Origin: Bog-532 sp963720945
GTDB lineage: Bacteria; Actinomycetota; Actinomycetes; Streptosporangiales; Streptosporangiaceae
Assembly: GCA_963720945.1 (NCBI GenBank)
Contig: CAVRHH010000014.1
Location: forward strand, 141,254 to 205,253
DNA: 64,000 bases
Direction: 5' to 3'
Shown: piece after piece, positions 17,098 through 25,803 of the stretch
Numbering within the stretch: position 1 is the stretch's first letter
Layout of the letters: each line of letters begins with the position of its first letter
The notes under the pieces: generated by a model
Databases searched by the model: none
Told to the model about the DNA's origin: nothing
The model's input: the letters and a program-made list of their open reading frames with translations, nothing else
Made by a program: the position numbers and the translations under genes

Positions 17098-17385
17098 ATG
17101 GTTACCGCGATCGTTCTGGTGAAGGCGGACATCCAGCGCATCCCGGAGGTTGCGGAGATGATCGCCCAGATCGCTGAGGTCAGCGAGGTGTACTCGGTGA
17201 CTGGCGAGTTCGACCTGGTGGCGATGATCCGGGTGCGCGGCCACGACCAGCTCGCCGACGTGATCCCCGGGCGGCTCAACAAGGTCCCGGGCGTCACGCA
17301 CACCGAGACGCACATCGCGTTCCGCGCCTATTCGCGGCACGACCTGGAGGCCGCCTTCTCACTCGGCGCGTCCGAGCTGGCCTAG
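17098..17385 (+). CDS. Stand-alone Lrp/AsnC ligand-binding (RAM) domain protein
   Basis: Protein of 95 residues that consists only of the C-terminal RAM domain of Lrp/AsnC regulators, without a helix-turn-helix. The betaalphabeta-betaalphabeta pattern is visible: TAIVLVKAD, helix, VYSVTGEFDLVAMIRV, helix, VTHTETHIAFRAYS. Such proteins form oligomers that bind amino acids and may modulate partners. It starts 48 bases after the exonuclease stop and ends inside the 3' end of convergent trpD (27-base overlap). Closeness to trpD hints at amino-acid sensing, but the ligand is unknown. Confidence 0.85.
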   Translation: MVTAIVLVKADIQRIPEVAEMIAQIAEVSEVYSVTGEFDLVAMIRVRGHDQLADVIPGRLNKVPGVTHTETHIAFRAYSRHDLEAAFSLGASELA

Positions 17386-18495
17386 CAGCGGCCGCCCTTT
17401 TGGAGCAGGGCCGCCCGGCGATCGAGCCGGCCTGGATGGCAGGCCTAAAGGCCGGACCGCGCCCGCCATCCGGCGGCTGGTCTCGATCCAGCGGTCGAGC
17501 AGGCCCGCTGCCGCGCCTGAGTCAACGGCCTCGGCGGCGCGGGTCAGGGCACCGGACAGCACCGGGTAAAGGTCCTCGGGGCGCGGCACGCCCTGGTCGG
17601 CGGCGAGGGCGGCCGCCGCGTTCAGCAGCACGATGTCGCGCACCGGCCCCGCCTCGCCATCGAGGACGGCCCGCATCACGGCCGCGTTGTGCGCGGGGTC
17701 CCCGCCACGCAGGTCCCCCGGCTCCGGGCGGGGCAGGCCCAGCTCCGCGGGGTCAAGCTCGGCTGCGGCCACCGCGGCGCCGTGGACCAGCCAGACCGCC
17801 GAGGTGGTCGTCGTGGTCAGCTCGTCCAGGCCGTCCCCGCCGTGGAACACCAGCGCGCTCGAGCCGCGCGCGGCCAGCACGCCCGCGATGATCCCGCCCA
17901 TCCGGCGGTCGGCCACGCCGACCGCCTGGGCCTGGGGCCGGGCCGGGTTCGTGACCGGCCCGAGGAAGTTGAACACGGTGGGCACGCCGAGCTCACGGCG
18001 CGGCACCGAGGCGTACCGCAGGGCCGGGTGGTAGAGCGGGGCGAACAGGAAGGCCACCCCGATCTCCTCCGCCAGCGCCGCACTGGCCGCGGGCGGCAGG
18101 TCGATGACCACGCCGAGGGCCTCCAGCACGTCAGCCGCCCCGCACCGGGAGGAGGCCGCCCGGTTGCCGTGCTTGACCATGCGCGCGCCCGCCGCCGCGG
18201 CCACCACGGTGGCCATGGTGGAGATGTTGACGGTATGCGCGCCGTCGGCGCCGGTACCGACCAGGTCGACGAGACGCCCGGGGACCCGGATCGGGGTGGC
18301 GTGCTCCAGCATCGCCCGCGCCAGCCCGCCCAGCTCGGTCGACGTCTCGCCCTTGATGCGCAGCGCGATCGCGAACCCGGAGATCTGGACGTCGGTCGCC
18401 GCGCCCTCCATGATCTCGTTCATCGCCCACGCCGCCTCATCGGCGGTGAGCGACTCGCCCTTGACGAGCGCGCCGATCAGGGCCGGCCAGTTCAT
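17359..18495 (-). CDS. trpD: Anthranilate phosphoribosyltransferase
   Basis: Second enzyme of tryptophan biosynthesis; transfers phosphoribose from PRPP to anthranilate. The protein has LVDLVGTGADGAHTVNIST (PRPP/Mg site), VKHGNRAASS and FNFLGPVTNPA, all typical. With 378 residues it is about 30 longer than usual: after the normal LLDRWIETSRRMAG end it runs on through a Pro/Arg-rich tail into the 3' end of the convergent RAM gene. ATG at 18495 has ggaag five bases upstream and is preferred over ATG at 18507, which has no binding site. No other trp gene is adjacent. Confidence 0.92.
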   Translation of the reverse strand: MNWPALIGALVKGESLTADEAAWAMNEIMEGAATDVQISGFAIALRIKGETSTELGGLARAMLEHATPIRVPGRLVDLVGTGADGAHTVNISTMATVVAAAAGARMVKHGNRAASSRCGAADVLEALGVVIDLPPAASAALAEEIGVAFLFAPLYHPALRYASVPRRELGVPTVFNFLGPVTNPARPQAQAVGVADRRMGGIIAGVLAARGSSALVFHGGDGLDELTTTTTSAVWLVHGAAVAAAELDPAELGLPRPEPGDLRGGDPAHNAAVMRAVLDGEAGPVRDIVLLNAAAALAADQGVPRPEDLYPVLSGALTRAAEAVDSGAAAGLLDRWIETSRRMAGAVRPLGLPSRPARSPGGPAPKGRPLLGQLGRAE

Positions 18496-18520
18496 TCGGG
18501 CTTCCATTAGCCGGCCGCGG

Positions 18521-18922
18521 TCAGCTGCTGGCGATCTCGGAGCGCGCCGCCCGGTGCCGCATCAGCCGACTCAGCTCCCGGGCCAGCTGGCGCGGGTCGA
18601 TCGGGTGGCTCGTCACCGCGTCCGCCCGGGACCAGGTCGCGAGCCATCCGTCGTCGGCCCGGCCGGTGATCAGCAGCACCGGGGGACAGTCGTAGATCTC
18701 GTCCTTGGCCTGCCGGCAAACGCCCATGCCGCCCGCGGGCTGGGCCTCCCCGTCCAGCACCATCACGTCCGCGCCGCCCTCGTCCAGCAGGCGGAACAGG
18801 GCCGGCTCGGTGGCGACCTCAATGATCTCGGCGTCCGGTGCGTCGGGCTCGGGACGCCGGCCAATGGCAAGCCGGATCTCAGCACGCGCGTCGGCGTCAT
18901 GGCTGTAAACAACGACCTTCAC
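18521..18922 (-). CDS. Receiver-domain-like protein
   Basis: Protein of 133 residues with a CheY-like fold and no output domain. It shows the first strand KVVVYSHDAD, the phosphoacceptor-like Asp57 in VMVLDGEAQ, and PVLLITGRADD in place of the usual Thr/Ser strand. The acidic pocket near residue 9-10 is weakly kept and the Lys of strand 5 is not obvious (SHPIDPRQL), so phosphorylation is uncertain. It begins 26 bases upstream of trpD on the same strand. A homologue stands at the same place in Streptomyces by memory of synteny; role unknown. Confidence 0.75.
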   Translation of the reverse strand: MKVVVYSHDADARAEIRLAIGRRPEPDAPDAEIIEVATEPALFRLLDEGGADVMVLDGEAQPAGGMGVCRQAKDEIYDCPPVLLITGRADDGWLATWSRADAVTSHPIDPRQLARELSRLMRHRAARSEIASS

Positions 18923-19260
18923 AGAAGTGGTTGCCTTCTCGCTGGTGGCCGCGGGGGCCCGATGGGCCCGGTGACCCTGAGCTGCGGCGGAGCTTAACTT
19001 GCGGCAAGTCTATCGGTGCACGCTAAAACCCGGCTGAGGCTTCGGCGAGAGCCGCCTCCGGGGAGATGCCGCCGCGGCGGCTGCCCGCACATTGATCAGG
19101 TACGCCGGGAATGCGCGCCGGCCGGAGTTCACCCGCCGCGTGCGGAACCACGCAGACCCGGCATCCTGAGCGGTCCGGGCGGGCTCGCCCGGAAAAATAA
19201 ATGCCCCCGAGTTGGGGGGGCGCCTGCCGCTCGCCTACGGGTTGTCGTAATAATGACGTC
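18923..19260. other. Divergent intergenic region between the receiver-like gene and ctaE
   Basis: This 338-base gap must hold the divergent promoters of the receiver-like gene (-) and the ctaE-qcrCAB operon (+). A TAGACT on the minus strand (19007-19012) could be a -10 for the former, but no matching -35 is seen. GC-rich runs, including a G7 tract near 19214, make up most of the rest. No ORF is supported. Confidence 0.5.
19248..19254 (+). promoter_or_regulatory. Putative -10 of a leaderless ctaE transcript
   Basis: TAATAAT ends seven bases before the GTG start of ctaE, and no Shine-Dalgarno sequence precedes that start. This is the geometry of leaderless actinobacterial mRNAs, where the start codon is also the transcription start. 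No good -35 is visible. Confidence 0.4.
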
Positions 19261-19902
19261 GTGGCGACAGCATCCGTAACCGAGGCGGCACCCCGTACGC
19301 CGGCCAACCGTCCCAACCTGGTCAGCGTCGGCACGATCATCTGGCTGTCCTCAGAGCTCATGTTCTTCGCGGCGCTGTTCGCGATGTACTTCACGGTCCG
19401 TTCCGTGGAAAAGGGCGAGGGCCTGCCGTGGCCCGGCGCCCACCTGAACATCGCCCTGGGGTCCGTCAACACGACCGTTCTGCTGCTGTCCAGCGTGACC
19501 TGCCAGATGGGCGTGTTCGCAGTCGAGCGCGGCCAGGTCGGGCGGGTGGGCAGCCTGCTGGACCCCCGCAAGTGGGGCCTGCGCGAGTGGTACGTGCTGA
19601 CGTTCCTGATGGGCCTGTACTTCGACCTCGGCCAGGGATACGAGTACTTCAACCTGGTCCACAAGGAACACCTGACCGTCTCGTCCAGCGCGTACGGGTC
19701 GGTGTTCTACATCCCCACCGGCTTCCACGGCCTGCACGTGGCGGGCGGCCTCGTAGCGTTCATGTTCCTGCTCGGCCGCACCTACGCCGCTAAACGGTTC
19801 ACCCGAGAACAGCAGATCAGCGCGATCGTCGTTTCCTACTACTGGCACTTCGTCGATGTCGTCTGGATCGGCCTCTTCACTACCATCTACCTGATCCACT
19901 GA
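19261..19902 (+). CDS. ctaE: Cytochrome c oxidase subunit III
   Basis: Membrane subunit III of the aa3 oxidase, 213 residues with five transmembrane helices. Conserved features include SSELMFFAALFAMYF with the carboxylate near the proton-entry side, FHGLHVAGG and SYYWHFVDVVWIGLF. It opens the ctaE-qcrC-qcrA-qcrB cluster, the standard order in actinobacteria where bc1 and aa3 form a supercomplex. GTG at 19261 was chosen because homology begins at ATASVTEAAPRTP; there is no Shine-Dalgarno site, suggesting leaderless translation. The gap to qcrC is 113 bases. Confidence 0.95.
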   Translation: MATASVTEAAPRTPANRPNLVSVGTIIWLSSELMFFAALFAMYFTVRSVEKGEGLPWPGAHLNIALGSVNTTVLLLSSVTCQMGVFAVERGQVGRVGSLLDPRKWGLREWYVLTFLMGLYFDLGQGYEYFNLVHKEHLTVSSSAYGSVFYIPTGFHGLHVAGGLVAFMFLLGRTYAAKRFTREQQISAIVVSYYWHFVDVVWIGLFTTIYLIH

Positions 19903-20015
19903 CCCGCGGGAGGCGGGCGGTGCGAGTGACCAGTTCGCTCCGGCGTCCTGCATCCAGGGGCACCCGGCAACGCGAAGACACAATTGGACCACAATCCGGA
20001 AAACCGAGGGCAGCA

Positions 20016-20843
20016 GTGAGGTGGATCACCGCGCGGCGACGTCGCCCGCTCGTCGGCTACGCAGCCGTCCTGCTGGCGCTGGTCGCGGTCGGCATGCTGT
20101 ACGCGGCTGTCACCGGGCTCGGCGGCAGCACCGCGTCGGCGGGCTCGGGTTCGGCGTCACCGCTGATCACCCAGGGCAAGAACCTGTTCGCGGTCTCCTG
20201 CGCGACCTGCCACGGCATGGCGGCCCAGGGCACCACGCAGGGACCCAGCCTGATCGGGGCGGGCGCCGCGGCCGTTGACTTCCAGCTGAGCACGGGCCGC
20301 ATGCCGCTGAAGGAGGTCGGTGCCGAGGCGCCGCGCAAGCCTCCGGTGTACAGCCAGCAGGAGATCAACGCCATCGCCGCCTACGTCGCCTCACTCGGCG
20401 GCGGCCCCGCCGAGCCGACCGCCCAGCAGGACAGCACCGCAGGTGCGGACACGGCGCTCGGCCAGAGCCTGTTCAACGCGAACTGCGCCCAGTGCCACAA
20501 CTACGCCGGCGCCGGCGGCGCGCTGACCGACGGCAAGTACGCCCCGCCGCTGACCGACGCCACCGACAAGCAGATCTACGAGGCCATGCTGACCGGCCCG
20601 GAGGCCATGCCGGTGTTCAACGACAGCACGCTGTCCCCCAGCGCCAAGCGCGACATCATCGCCTACGTCACGCAGACGCGCGCGGAGGCGAACCCGGGCG
20701 GGTTCAGCCTGGGCCGCATCGGGCCGACCACGGAAGGCCTGGTCGCGTGGCTCGGGGGCATTGGCGCGCTCGTGCTCGCCGCCATGTGGATTACCGCGAA
20801 GCGCCGGGAAGAGCGCACGGGAGAAAACACGGGTAACCGATGA
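20016..20843 (+). CDS. qcrC: Cytochrome bc1 complex diheme cytochrome c subunit
   Basis: Protein of 275 residues carrying two c-type hemes that pass electrons from the Rieske centre directly to the Cu-A of the oxidase, replacing soluble cytochrome c. An N-terminal helix (about 12-34) translocates or anchors it. Heme motifs are CATCH (62-66) and CAQCH (157-161) with axial Met residues in GRMPLKE and EAMPVF. A C-terminal helix (about 243-263) anchors it to the membrane. GTG at 20016 has gaggg five bases upstream; the open upstream frame is not conserved. Its TGA overlaps the qcrA ATG. Confidence 0.95.
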   Translation: MRWITARRRRPLVGYAAVLLALVAVGMLYAAVTGLGGSTASAGSGSASPLITQGKNLFAVSCATCHGMAAQGTTQGPSLIGAGAAAVDFQLSTGRMPLKEVGAEAPRKPPVYSQQEINAIAAYVASLGGGPAEPTAQQDSTAGADTALGQSLFNANCAQCHNYAGAGGALTDGKYAPPLTDATDKQIYEAMLTGPEAMPVFNDSTLSPSAKRDIIAYVTQTRAEANPGGFSLGRIGPTTEGLVAWLGGIGALVLAAMWITAKRREERTGENTGNR

Positions 20844-21934
20844 GCGACAACGACAGGGACCTGGAAGACGCGCCCGAGGAGCGGCCGCACCCGCACCGGG
20901 TGATCGGCACTCCCCCGCCGGCGCGCGGGCTGCTCACCGAGCCGGGGCCCGGCGAGGGCGGCGGAGCCGAGCCGTACGGCCCGGGCGAGGCCGAACCCCC
21001 CGAACTGCCCAGCGAGAACCCGAACCCGGTCTCCGCCAGGAACTGGGAGCGGGTCGCCGCGGCCCTGTTCATCATCTCGGCGCTGGCCAGCGCCGGCTTC
21101 ATCGCCGCCTACGTGGGCCTGGAGGTCGGCGGCCACGGCAACGGCGACGTCGTGGACGCGACGCTGCGGTCCAACCTCGCGCTCGGCAGCGCGATGTCGG
21201 TGGCCCTCCTGGCCATCGGCATCGGCATGGTCATCTGGGTCCGGAACATCATGCCGCCGGTCGAGCTGGCCGAGGACCGGCACGCCCTGGCGTCCACCCC
21301 GGAGGACCGGTCAAAGTTCGCCGAGACGTTCATCGAGGGCGCGGAGGCCAGCCAGATCACCAAGCGGCCGCTGCTGCGGCGGACGCTGATCGCGGCGACC
21401 GTGCCGGTGGCGCTCGCCCCGCTGGTGCTGCTGCGCGACCTGGGGCCGCTGCCCGGCGGCAGCCTGCGGTACACCGTGTGGAGGAAGGGGATGCGGCTCC
21501 TCGTCTACGGCACGAACCAGCCCATCACGCCCGCCGAGTTCGACTCGCAGGGCGGCATGATCACGGTGGTGCCGGAGGGGTACCAGGACGACGACGATGA
21601 ACTGGCCAAGGCGACGTCGATCATCATCAAGATGGAGCCGGGCCTGCTCCAGGCGCCAACCAACCTGAACTGGACGGTCGACAATATCGTCGCCTACTCT
21701 AAAATCTGCACGCACGTCGGGTGTCCCGCCGCGCTCTACGACCAGAACACGCACCGGATTCTCTGCCCGTGCCACCAGTCCACGTTTGACGCCACCCGCG
21801 GTGCGCTGGTGACCTTCGGGCCCGCGCCGCGGCCGCTGCCGCAGCTTCCGATCACGACCAACGCACAGGGCTACCTGGTGGCCCAGAGCGACTTCCACGA
21901 ACCGGTCGGGCCAAGCTTCTGGGAGCGGGGATGA
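20840..21934 (+). CDS. qcrA: Rieske iron-sulfur subunit of cytochrome bc1
   Basis: Subunit of 364 residues that oxidises menaquinol at a 2Fe-2S cluster. An acidic/proline-rich N-terminus precedes three transmembrane helices (two in about 70-140, one near 187-205), the actinobacterial arrangement. The Rieske boxes CTHVGC and CPCHQSTFD supply two Cys and two His ligands and the disulfide Cys pair, near residues 290-315. Four-base ATGA overlaps on both sides link it to qcrC and qcrB, so the three subunits are translationally coupled. Confidence 0.96.
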   Translation: MSDNDRDLEDAPEERPHPHRVIGTPPPARGLLTEPGPGEGGGAEPYGPGEAEPPELPSENPNPVSARNWERVAAALFIISALASAGFIAAYVGLEVGGHGNGDVVDATLRSNLALGSAMSVALLAIGIGMVIWVRNIMPPVELAEDRHALASTPEDRSKFAETFIEGAEASQITKRPLLRRTLIAATVPVALAPLVLLRDLGPLPGGSLRYTVWRKGMRLLVYGTNQPITPAEFDSQGGMITVVPEGYQDDDDELAKATSIIIKMEPGLLQAPTNLNWTVDNIVAYSKICTHVGCPAALYDQNTHRILCPCHQSTFDATRGALVTFGPAPRPLPQLPITTNAQGYLVAQSDFHEPVGPSFWERG

Positions 21935-23601
21935 CCACTAACCACGGGCGGCTGACCATACCGAAGCCGCTGGCCAGGCAGGGCGAGGAGCTCGACGACC
22001 GGCTGCACGCCGCCAAGGGCCTGCGGACGCTGCTGCGGAAGGTCTTCCCGGACCACTGGACGTTCCTGCTCGGCGAGATCGCGCTGTACTCGTTCATCAT
22101 CCTGATCCTGACCGGCATCTTCCTGACGCTGTTCTTCAACCCGAGCATGACCCAGGTCGTCTACCACGGGTCGTACACGAAGCTGAACGGTGTCCGGATG
22201 AGCGAGGCGTACGAGTCCACGCTGCGGATCAGCTTCGACGTGCGCGGCGGCCTGCTCATGCGGCAGATCCATCACTGGGCGGCGGACCTGTTCCTGGCCG
22301 CGATCATGTGCCACATGCTGCGGATCTTCTTCACGGGGGCCTACCGCAAGCCGCGCGAGACCAACTGGCTGATCGGGCTGGGCCTGTTCACCCTCGGCAT
22401 CTTCGAGGGCTTCCTCGGCTACTCCATGCCGGACGACCTGCTGTCCGGCACCGGCGTGCGGATCGCCGAGGGCGTGCTGATGGGTATCCCGGTGGTCGGC
22501 ACGTACATGTCGTTCTTCCTGTTCGGCGGGCAGTTCCCCGGCACCGAGTTCGTGGTGCGGTTCTACATCATCCACGTGCTGCTGATCCCGGGGCTGCTGC
22601 TGGCGCTGATCAGCGCGCACCTGTTCCTGATGGTGCACCAGAAGCACACCCAGATGCCGGGCAAGGGCCGCACCGAGGGCAACGTCGTCGGCCAGCCCAT
22701 GTACCCGTACTTCATGGTCAAGACGGGCGCGTTCTTCTTCTTCGTCTTCGGGGTGCTCGCCCTGCTGGCCACGTTCGCGCAGATCAACCCGATCTGGCAG
22801 GTCGGCCCGTACACGCCAGTGGCGATCTCGGCCGGATCGCAGCCCGACTTCTACATGGGCTGGCTAGAGGGCGCCCTGCGCATGTTCCCGAACTGGACGT
22901 GGGATATCGGCGGCCATACCGTCGCGTGGAACGTGTTCGTGCCGGCACTGCTCGTTATGGGCGTGCTCTTCGGCGCGCTCGGGGCGTGGCCGTTCCTGGA
23001 ACGGTGGGCCACCGGCGACAAGAGCTACCACCACGTCAACGTCCGGCCGCGGAACGCCCCGACCCGGACCGCGTTCGGCATCGCGGGTGTCACCTTCTAC
23101 GGCGTCCTCTGGCTGGAGGGCGCGAACGACCTGATCGCCGTACACCTGCAGATCCCGCTGTACACCACCACGGAGATCGCCCGGTACGCGATCTTCATCG
23201 GGCCGGTGATCGCCTTCTGGGTGACCCGCCGGATCTGCTTCGGGCTGCAGCGCCGGGACGCGGCGATGCTGACGCACGGCGTCGAGACCGGCATCATCTC
23301 CCAGCTGCCGAACGGCGCGTTCGTCGAGGCGGAGCGGCCGCTGGACGAGGACGAGATCGCCGTCATCGGGGCCAAGCCACCGGTCCCGGCCCTCCCGTCC
23401 CACTACGTGGACGAGAACGGCCTGCCCGACGGCCCTGCGCGGCGTGCGGGGCAAGCTGCAGGCGCGCGCCCGGGAGCTGTTCGCGGAGTCGATCTCGCTG
23501 GCTCCGCCGGCGGACGGGCACGGGAACGGGCACGGCAACGGCCACGCGGCCATCGGCGACGGCGAGCCCGCCACCATGGGCAGCGGCACCCAGCCGGCTG
23601 A
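21931..23601 (+). CDS. qcrB: Cytochrome b subunit of bc1, C-terminal tail frameshifted
   Basis: Membrane core of the bc1 complex with heme bL and bH and the quinone sites. The first 500 residues are normal: MRQIHHWAADLFL with heme His, GGQFPGTEFVVRFYIIHVLLIPGLL with the second pair, and the actinobacterial C-terminal extension of TYTTTEIARY type. After YVDENGLP (near 23427) the frame changes to an Arg-rich non-coding look and stops at 23601. The neighbouring frame continues with GVRGKLQARARELF and a GNGHGNGH tail, using GC-ending codons, to a TAA at 23636-23638. One extra C at the CCC run would explain this. Confidence 0.9.
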   Translation: MTTNHGRLTIPKPLARQGEELDDRLHAAKGLRTLLRKVFPDHWTFLLGEIALYSFIILILTGIFLTLFFNPSMTQVVYHGSYTKLNGVRMSEAYESTLRISFDVRGGLLMRQIHHWAADLFLAAIMCHMLRIFFTGAYRKPRETNWLIGLGLFTLGIFEGFLGYSMPDDLLSGTGVRIAEGVLMGIPVVGTYMSFFLFGGQFPGTEFVVRFYIIHVLLIPGLLLALISAHLFLMVHQKHTQMPGKGRTEGNVVGQPMYPYFMVKTGAFFFFVFGVLALLATFAQINPIWQVGPYTPVAISAGSQPDFYMGWLEGALRMFPNWTWDIGGHTVAWNVFVPALLVMGVLFGALGAWPFLERWATGDKSYHHVNVRPRNAPTRTAFGIAGVTFYGVLWLEGANDLIAVHLQIPLYTTTEIARYAIFIGPVIAFWVTRRICFGLQRRDAAMLTHGVETGIISQLPNGAFVEAERPLDEDEIAVIGAKPPVPALPSHYVDENGLPDGPARRAGQAAGARPGAVRGVDLAGSAGGRARERARQRPRGHRRRRARHHGQRHPAG

Positions 23602-23668
23602 GGTGGAGGACACGCGGACCGGCGAGGACGGCGAATAACCAGCCGAACGGGACGGCGAGAACGTCCAG

Positions 23669-23712
23669 CGACCGGAGGCGGTCACCCGGCAACGGGTGGC
23701 CGCCTCCGGTCG
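23669..23712 (+). terminator. Terminator of the ctaE-qcrCAB operon
   Basis: A 20-bp stem (23669-23688 with 23693-23712) closed by a GCAA tetraloop; one U-G wobble is the only imperfection. It begins 30 bases after the likely true end of qcrB at 23638, supporting the longer reading of that gene. No U tract follows. Confidence 0.9.
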
Positions 23713-23768
23713 TGTGGCCTTACCGACCGGGGCCGGGGCGGGCCCCCGCAGGTCCGTCCTGGCCCCGG

Positions 23769-24164
23769 TCAGGCCGCGTCGCCGCGGAGCGAGAAGGACG
23801 CCAGCTTCCGGACCGCGACGGCCAGTGCCGCCACGGTGACGGCGCCGCCCGCCGCGCAGGCCGTGGTCAGGCTCACGCCCGGTGTCAGCGCCGGGTCATG
23901 GGCCACCGAGTTGGCCATGGCCAGCGCGTAGTGGCCCACCGAGAGAATGCGCGCGCCGCCGACGAAATTCGCCAGCGCTCCTTCCCAGAGCACGACGTAG
24001 AACAGGCCCACCGCCAGCGCGCGGGCCGTCGCCGCGGACAGCGAGACGAACACGGCGTTGTAGATGACCGAGCCGGCCAGGGCGCCGGCGAACAGGCCGA
24101 CGGCCAGTCTCGCTTTCGTCGGGTGCCGGGCGGGTGCCGGGCGGGTACTGGGTCGGGCGATTCC
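23769..24164 (-). pseudogene. C-terminal remnant of an ABC-2 type permease
   Basis: The minus frame from the stop at 23769 to an in-frame stop at 24163-24165 encodes about 130 residues. The part from RLAVGLFAGALAGSVIYNAV through ALAVGLFYVVLWEGALANFV and LSVGHYALAMANSV looks like the last helices of an ABC-2 permease of daunorubicin-exporter type. The homologous segment begins without a start codon; only GTG at 24053 is available, inside a helix. There are just 160 bases between it and the next gene, so the N-terminal half and the ATPase partner are gone. It could still make a 94-residue membrane peptide, but decay is more likely. Confidence 0.6.
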
Positions 24165-24324
24165 TCACCATGCCGCACGTGAGCACGGCCCCGCGTCGCC
24201 CGGCGGAGCGAACTTCCGCTCCCGGGTAGGCCCGGCGGCCCAGCGGGCCAGGCCGCGGCTACGCCCGCAGGCGTAAGCTTCCCGGCGGACGCGCGCAGGC
24301 GGCCGGCGCGGTTACCGTGGTGAC

Positions 24325-25803
24325 GTGTACACCGAGCCGGGCGTGCCGCCGCCGAGGGTGCGGCCCCCGCTGACCCAGCGGCTCTCCCGCCGCCAGTGGA
24401 TCCTGCTCGATTGCCTGGTCGCGGTGGTGACGGTCGTGATCATGGCCGGGAGCGTGCTGGCGTCCCACCGATCGGAGCCCGCGCCGCGCTCGGCCGCGAT
24501 GCTGGCGCTCGGCCTGCTGCTGGCCGCCGCCGGAGGGGTGCCGGTCGCACTCCGGCGGCTGCGCCCGCTGCTGGCCCTGGAAGCACTGTTCGCCCTGTCC
24601 GTGCTGCTGGCGGTGATCCAGGCCCAGGACGGCCTGATCGTGGCCGTGCCCGCCACCTACGTGCTGTACACGGTCGCGGCGACATCACCGCGCCGGACCG
24701 CGGCGATCGCCCTGGGCTGTGCCCTGGCCACCGTGACGGCCGAAACGTTCCGGGTCTGGGGGTCAGGCGGCGGGAAGGCCGGGTCGGCACTCTCGCTGGC
24801 CCTGTTCCTGATCATCTCCTGGGGGTTCGGGTCCGCGGTCCGGCAGCGGCGGGCGTACGCCGATGGCCTGCAGCAGCAGGCGGCCAGCCGGGCGGTGGCC
24901 GAGGAACGGCTGCGTATCGCGCGGGAACTGCACGACGTGGTGGCGCACAGCATGAGCGTGATCGCCGTGCAGGCGGGCTTCGGCGAGTACGTCATCGACG
25001 ACCAGCCGGCCAAGGCGCGGGAGGCACTGGGTGCCATCCAGGCGACCAGCCGGGACGCCCTGGACGAGATGCGGCGGATGCTCAGCGTGCTGCGGCAGGC
25101 CGACACCGCCGGCGGCGGCGGGCCGGCCGCTGGCCCGTATCCCGGCGATCAGCCTGACCAGCTGGCTGACCTGGCCGCGGACGGGCCACTGCGCACGACG
25201 GAAGGCGTGACCCCAGCGCCCCCGGCAAGCTCCCTGAGCGGCCTGCTGGGGCCGCCCAGCCCCCAGGAGCCCACCAGGCCAGCCGAGCTCCCAGCGGCCG
25301 CTGGGAGCGGCTACGGGCGTTCCCAGGACCACACGGGCGCGCAGACGGCTGCGGGCGTCTCGCGGCGCGCGGCGGCGCCGCTGCGGCCCGCGCCGGGGCT
25401 GGCCGACCTGGACCGGCTGATCACCCGCGTCGGGCACGCGGGGGTGCACGTCGACCTGAGGGTCAACGGCGAGCGCGGGGACGTGCCGGCCGGGGTGGAC
25501 CTGTCCGCTTTCCGCATCATCCAGGAGGCGCTCACCAACGTGGTCAAGCACGCCGGCACGCCCGGCTGCCGGGTCACGATCGACTACCGGGACGGCGAAC
25601 TGGGCCTGGAGATCATCGACGAGGGCCATGCCGCGGTGCTCGCCCCGGCCGGCCCGGGCGCCAGCCCCGTGGTGTCCGGTCACGGGCTGATCGGGATGCG
25701 CGAGCGGGTCCACCTGTGCGGCGGCCAGTTCAGCGCCGGGCCGCGGCCGGGCCGCGGCTTCCGGGTGGCCGCCACCCTCCCGCTGAACCGGGCGGGGTCA
25801 TGA
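24325..25803 (+). CDS. NarL-family sensor histidine kinase
   Basis: Membrane kinase of 492 residues. Four to five hydrophobic helices (about 25-170) form a small sensor without a large outside loop. The HisKA_3 dimerisation domain has the phosphoacceptor His203 in ARELHDVVAHSMSV, and the HATPase part has QEALTNVVKHAG and GHGLIGMRERV. Between them is an unusually long Pro/Ala/Gly-rich linker (about 258-350). GTG at 24325 is the start. The stop overlaps the response-regulator ATG (ATGA), so the pair is coupled. The stimulus is unknown; standing between qcr and cta genes suggests a respiratory link, but this is inference. Confidence 0.9.
   Translation: MYTEPGVPPPRVRPPLTQRLSRRQWILLDCLVAVVTVVIMAGSVLASHRSEPAPRSAAMLALGLLLAAAGGVPVALRRLRPLLALEALFALSVLLAVIQAQDGLIVAVPATYVLYTVAATSPRRTAAIALGCALATVTAETFRVWGSGGGKAGSALSLALFLIISWGFGSAVRQRRAYADGLQQQAASRAVAEERLRIARELHDVVAHSMSVIAVQAGFGEYVIDDQPAKAREALGAIQATSRDALDEMRRMLSVLRQADTAGGGGPAAGPYPGDQPDQLADLAADGPLRTTEGVTPAPPASSLSGLLGPPSPQEPTRPAELPAAAGSGYGRSQDHTGAQTAAGVSRRAAAPLRPAPGLADLDRLITRVGHAGVHVDLRVNGERGDVPAGVDLSAFRIIQEALTNVVKHAGTPGCRVTIDYRDGELGLEIIDEGHAAVLAPAGPGASPVVSGHGLIGMRERVHLCGGQFSAGPRPGRGFRVAATLPLNRAGS

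Noticed and set aside
23444..23638. Separate 64-residue gene after qcrB
   Set aside because: It continues the QcrB tail after a one-base frameshift, so it is treated as part of qcrB and not an independent gene.
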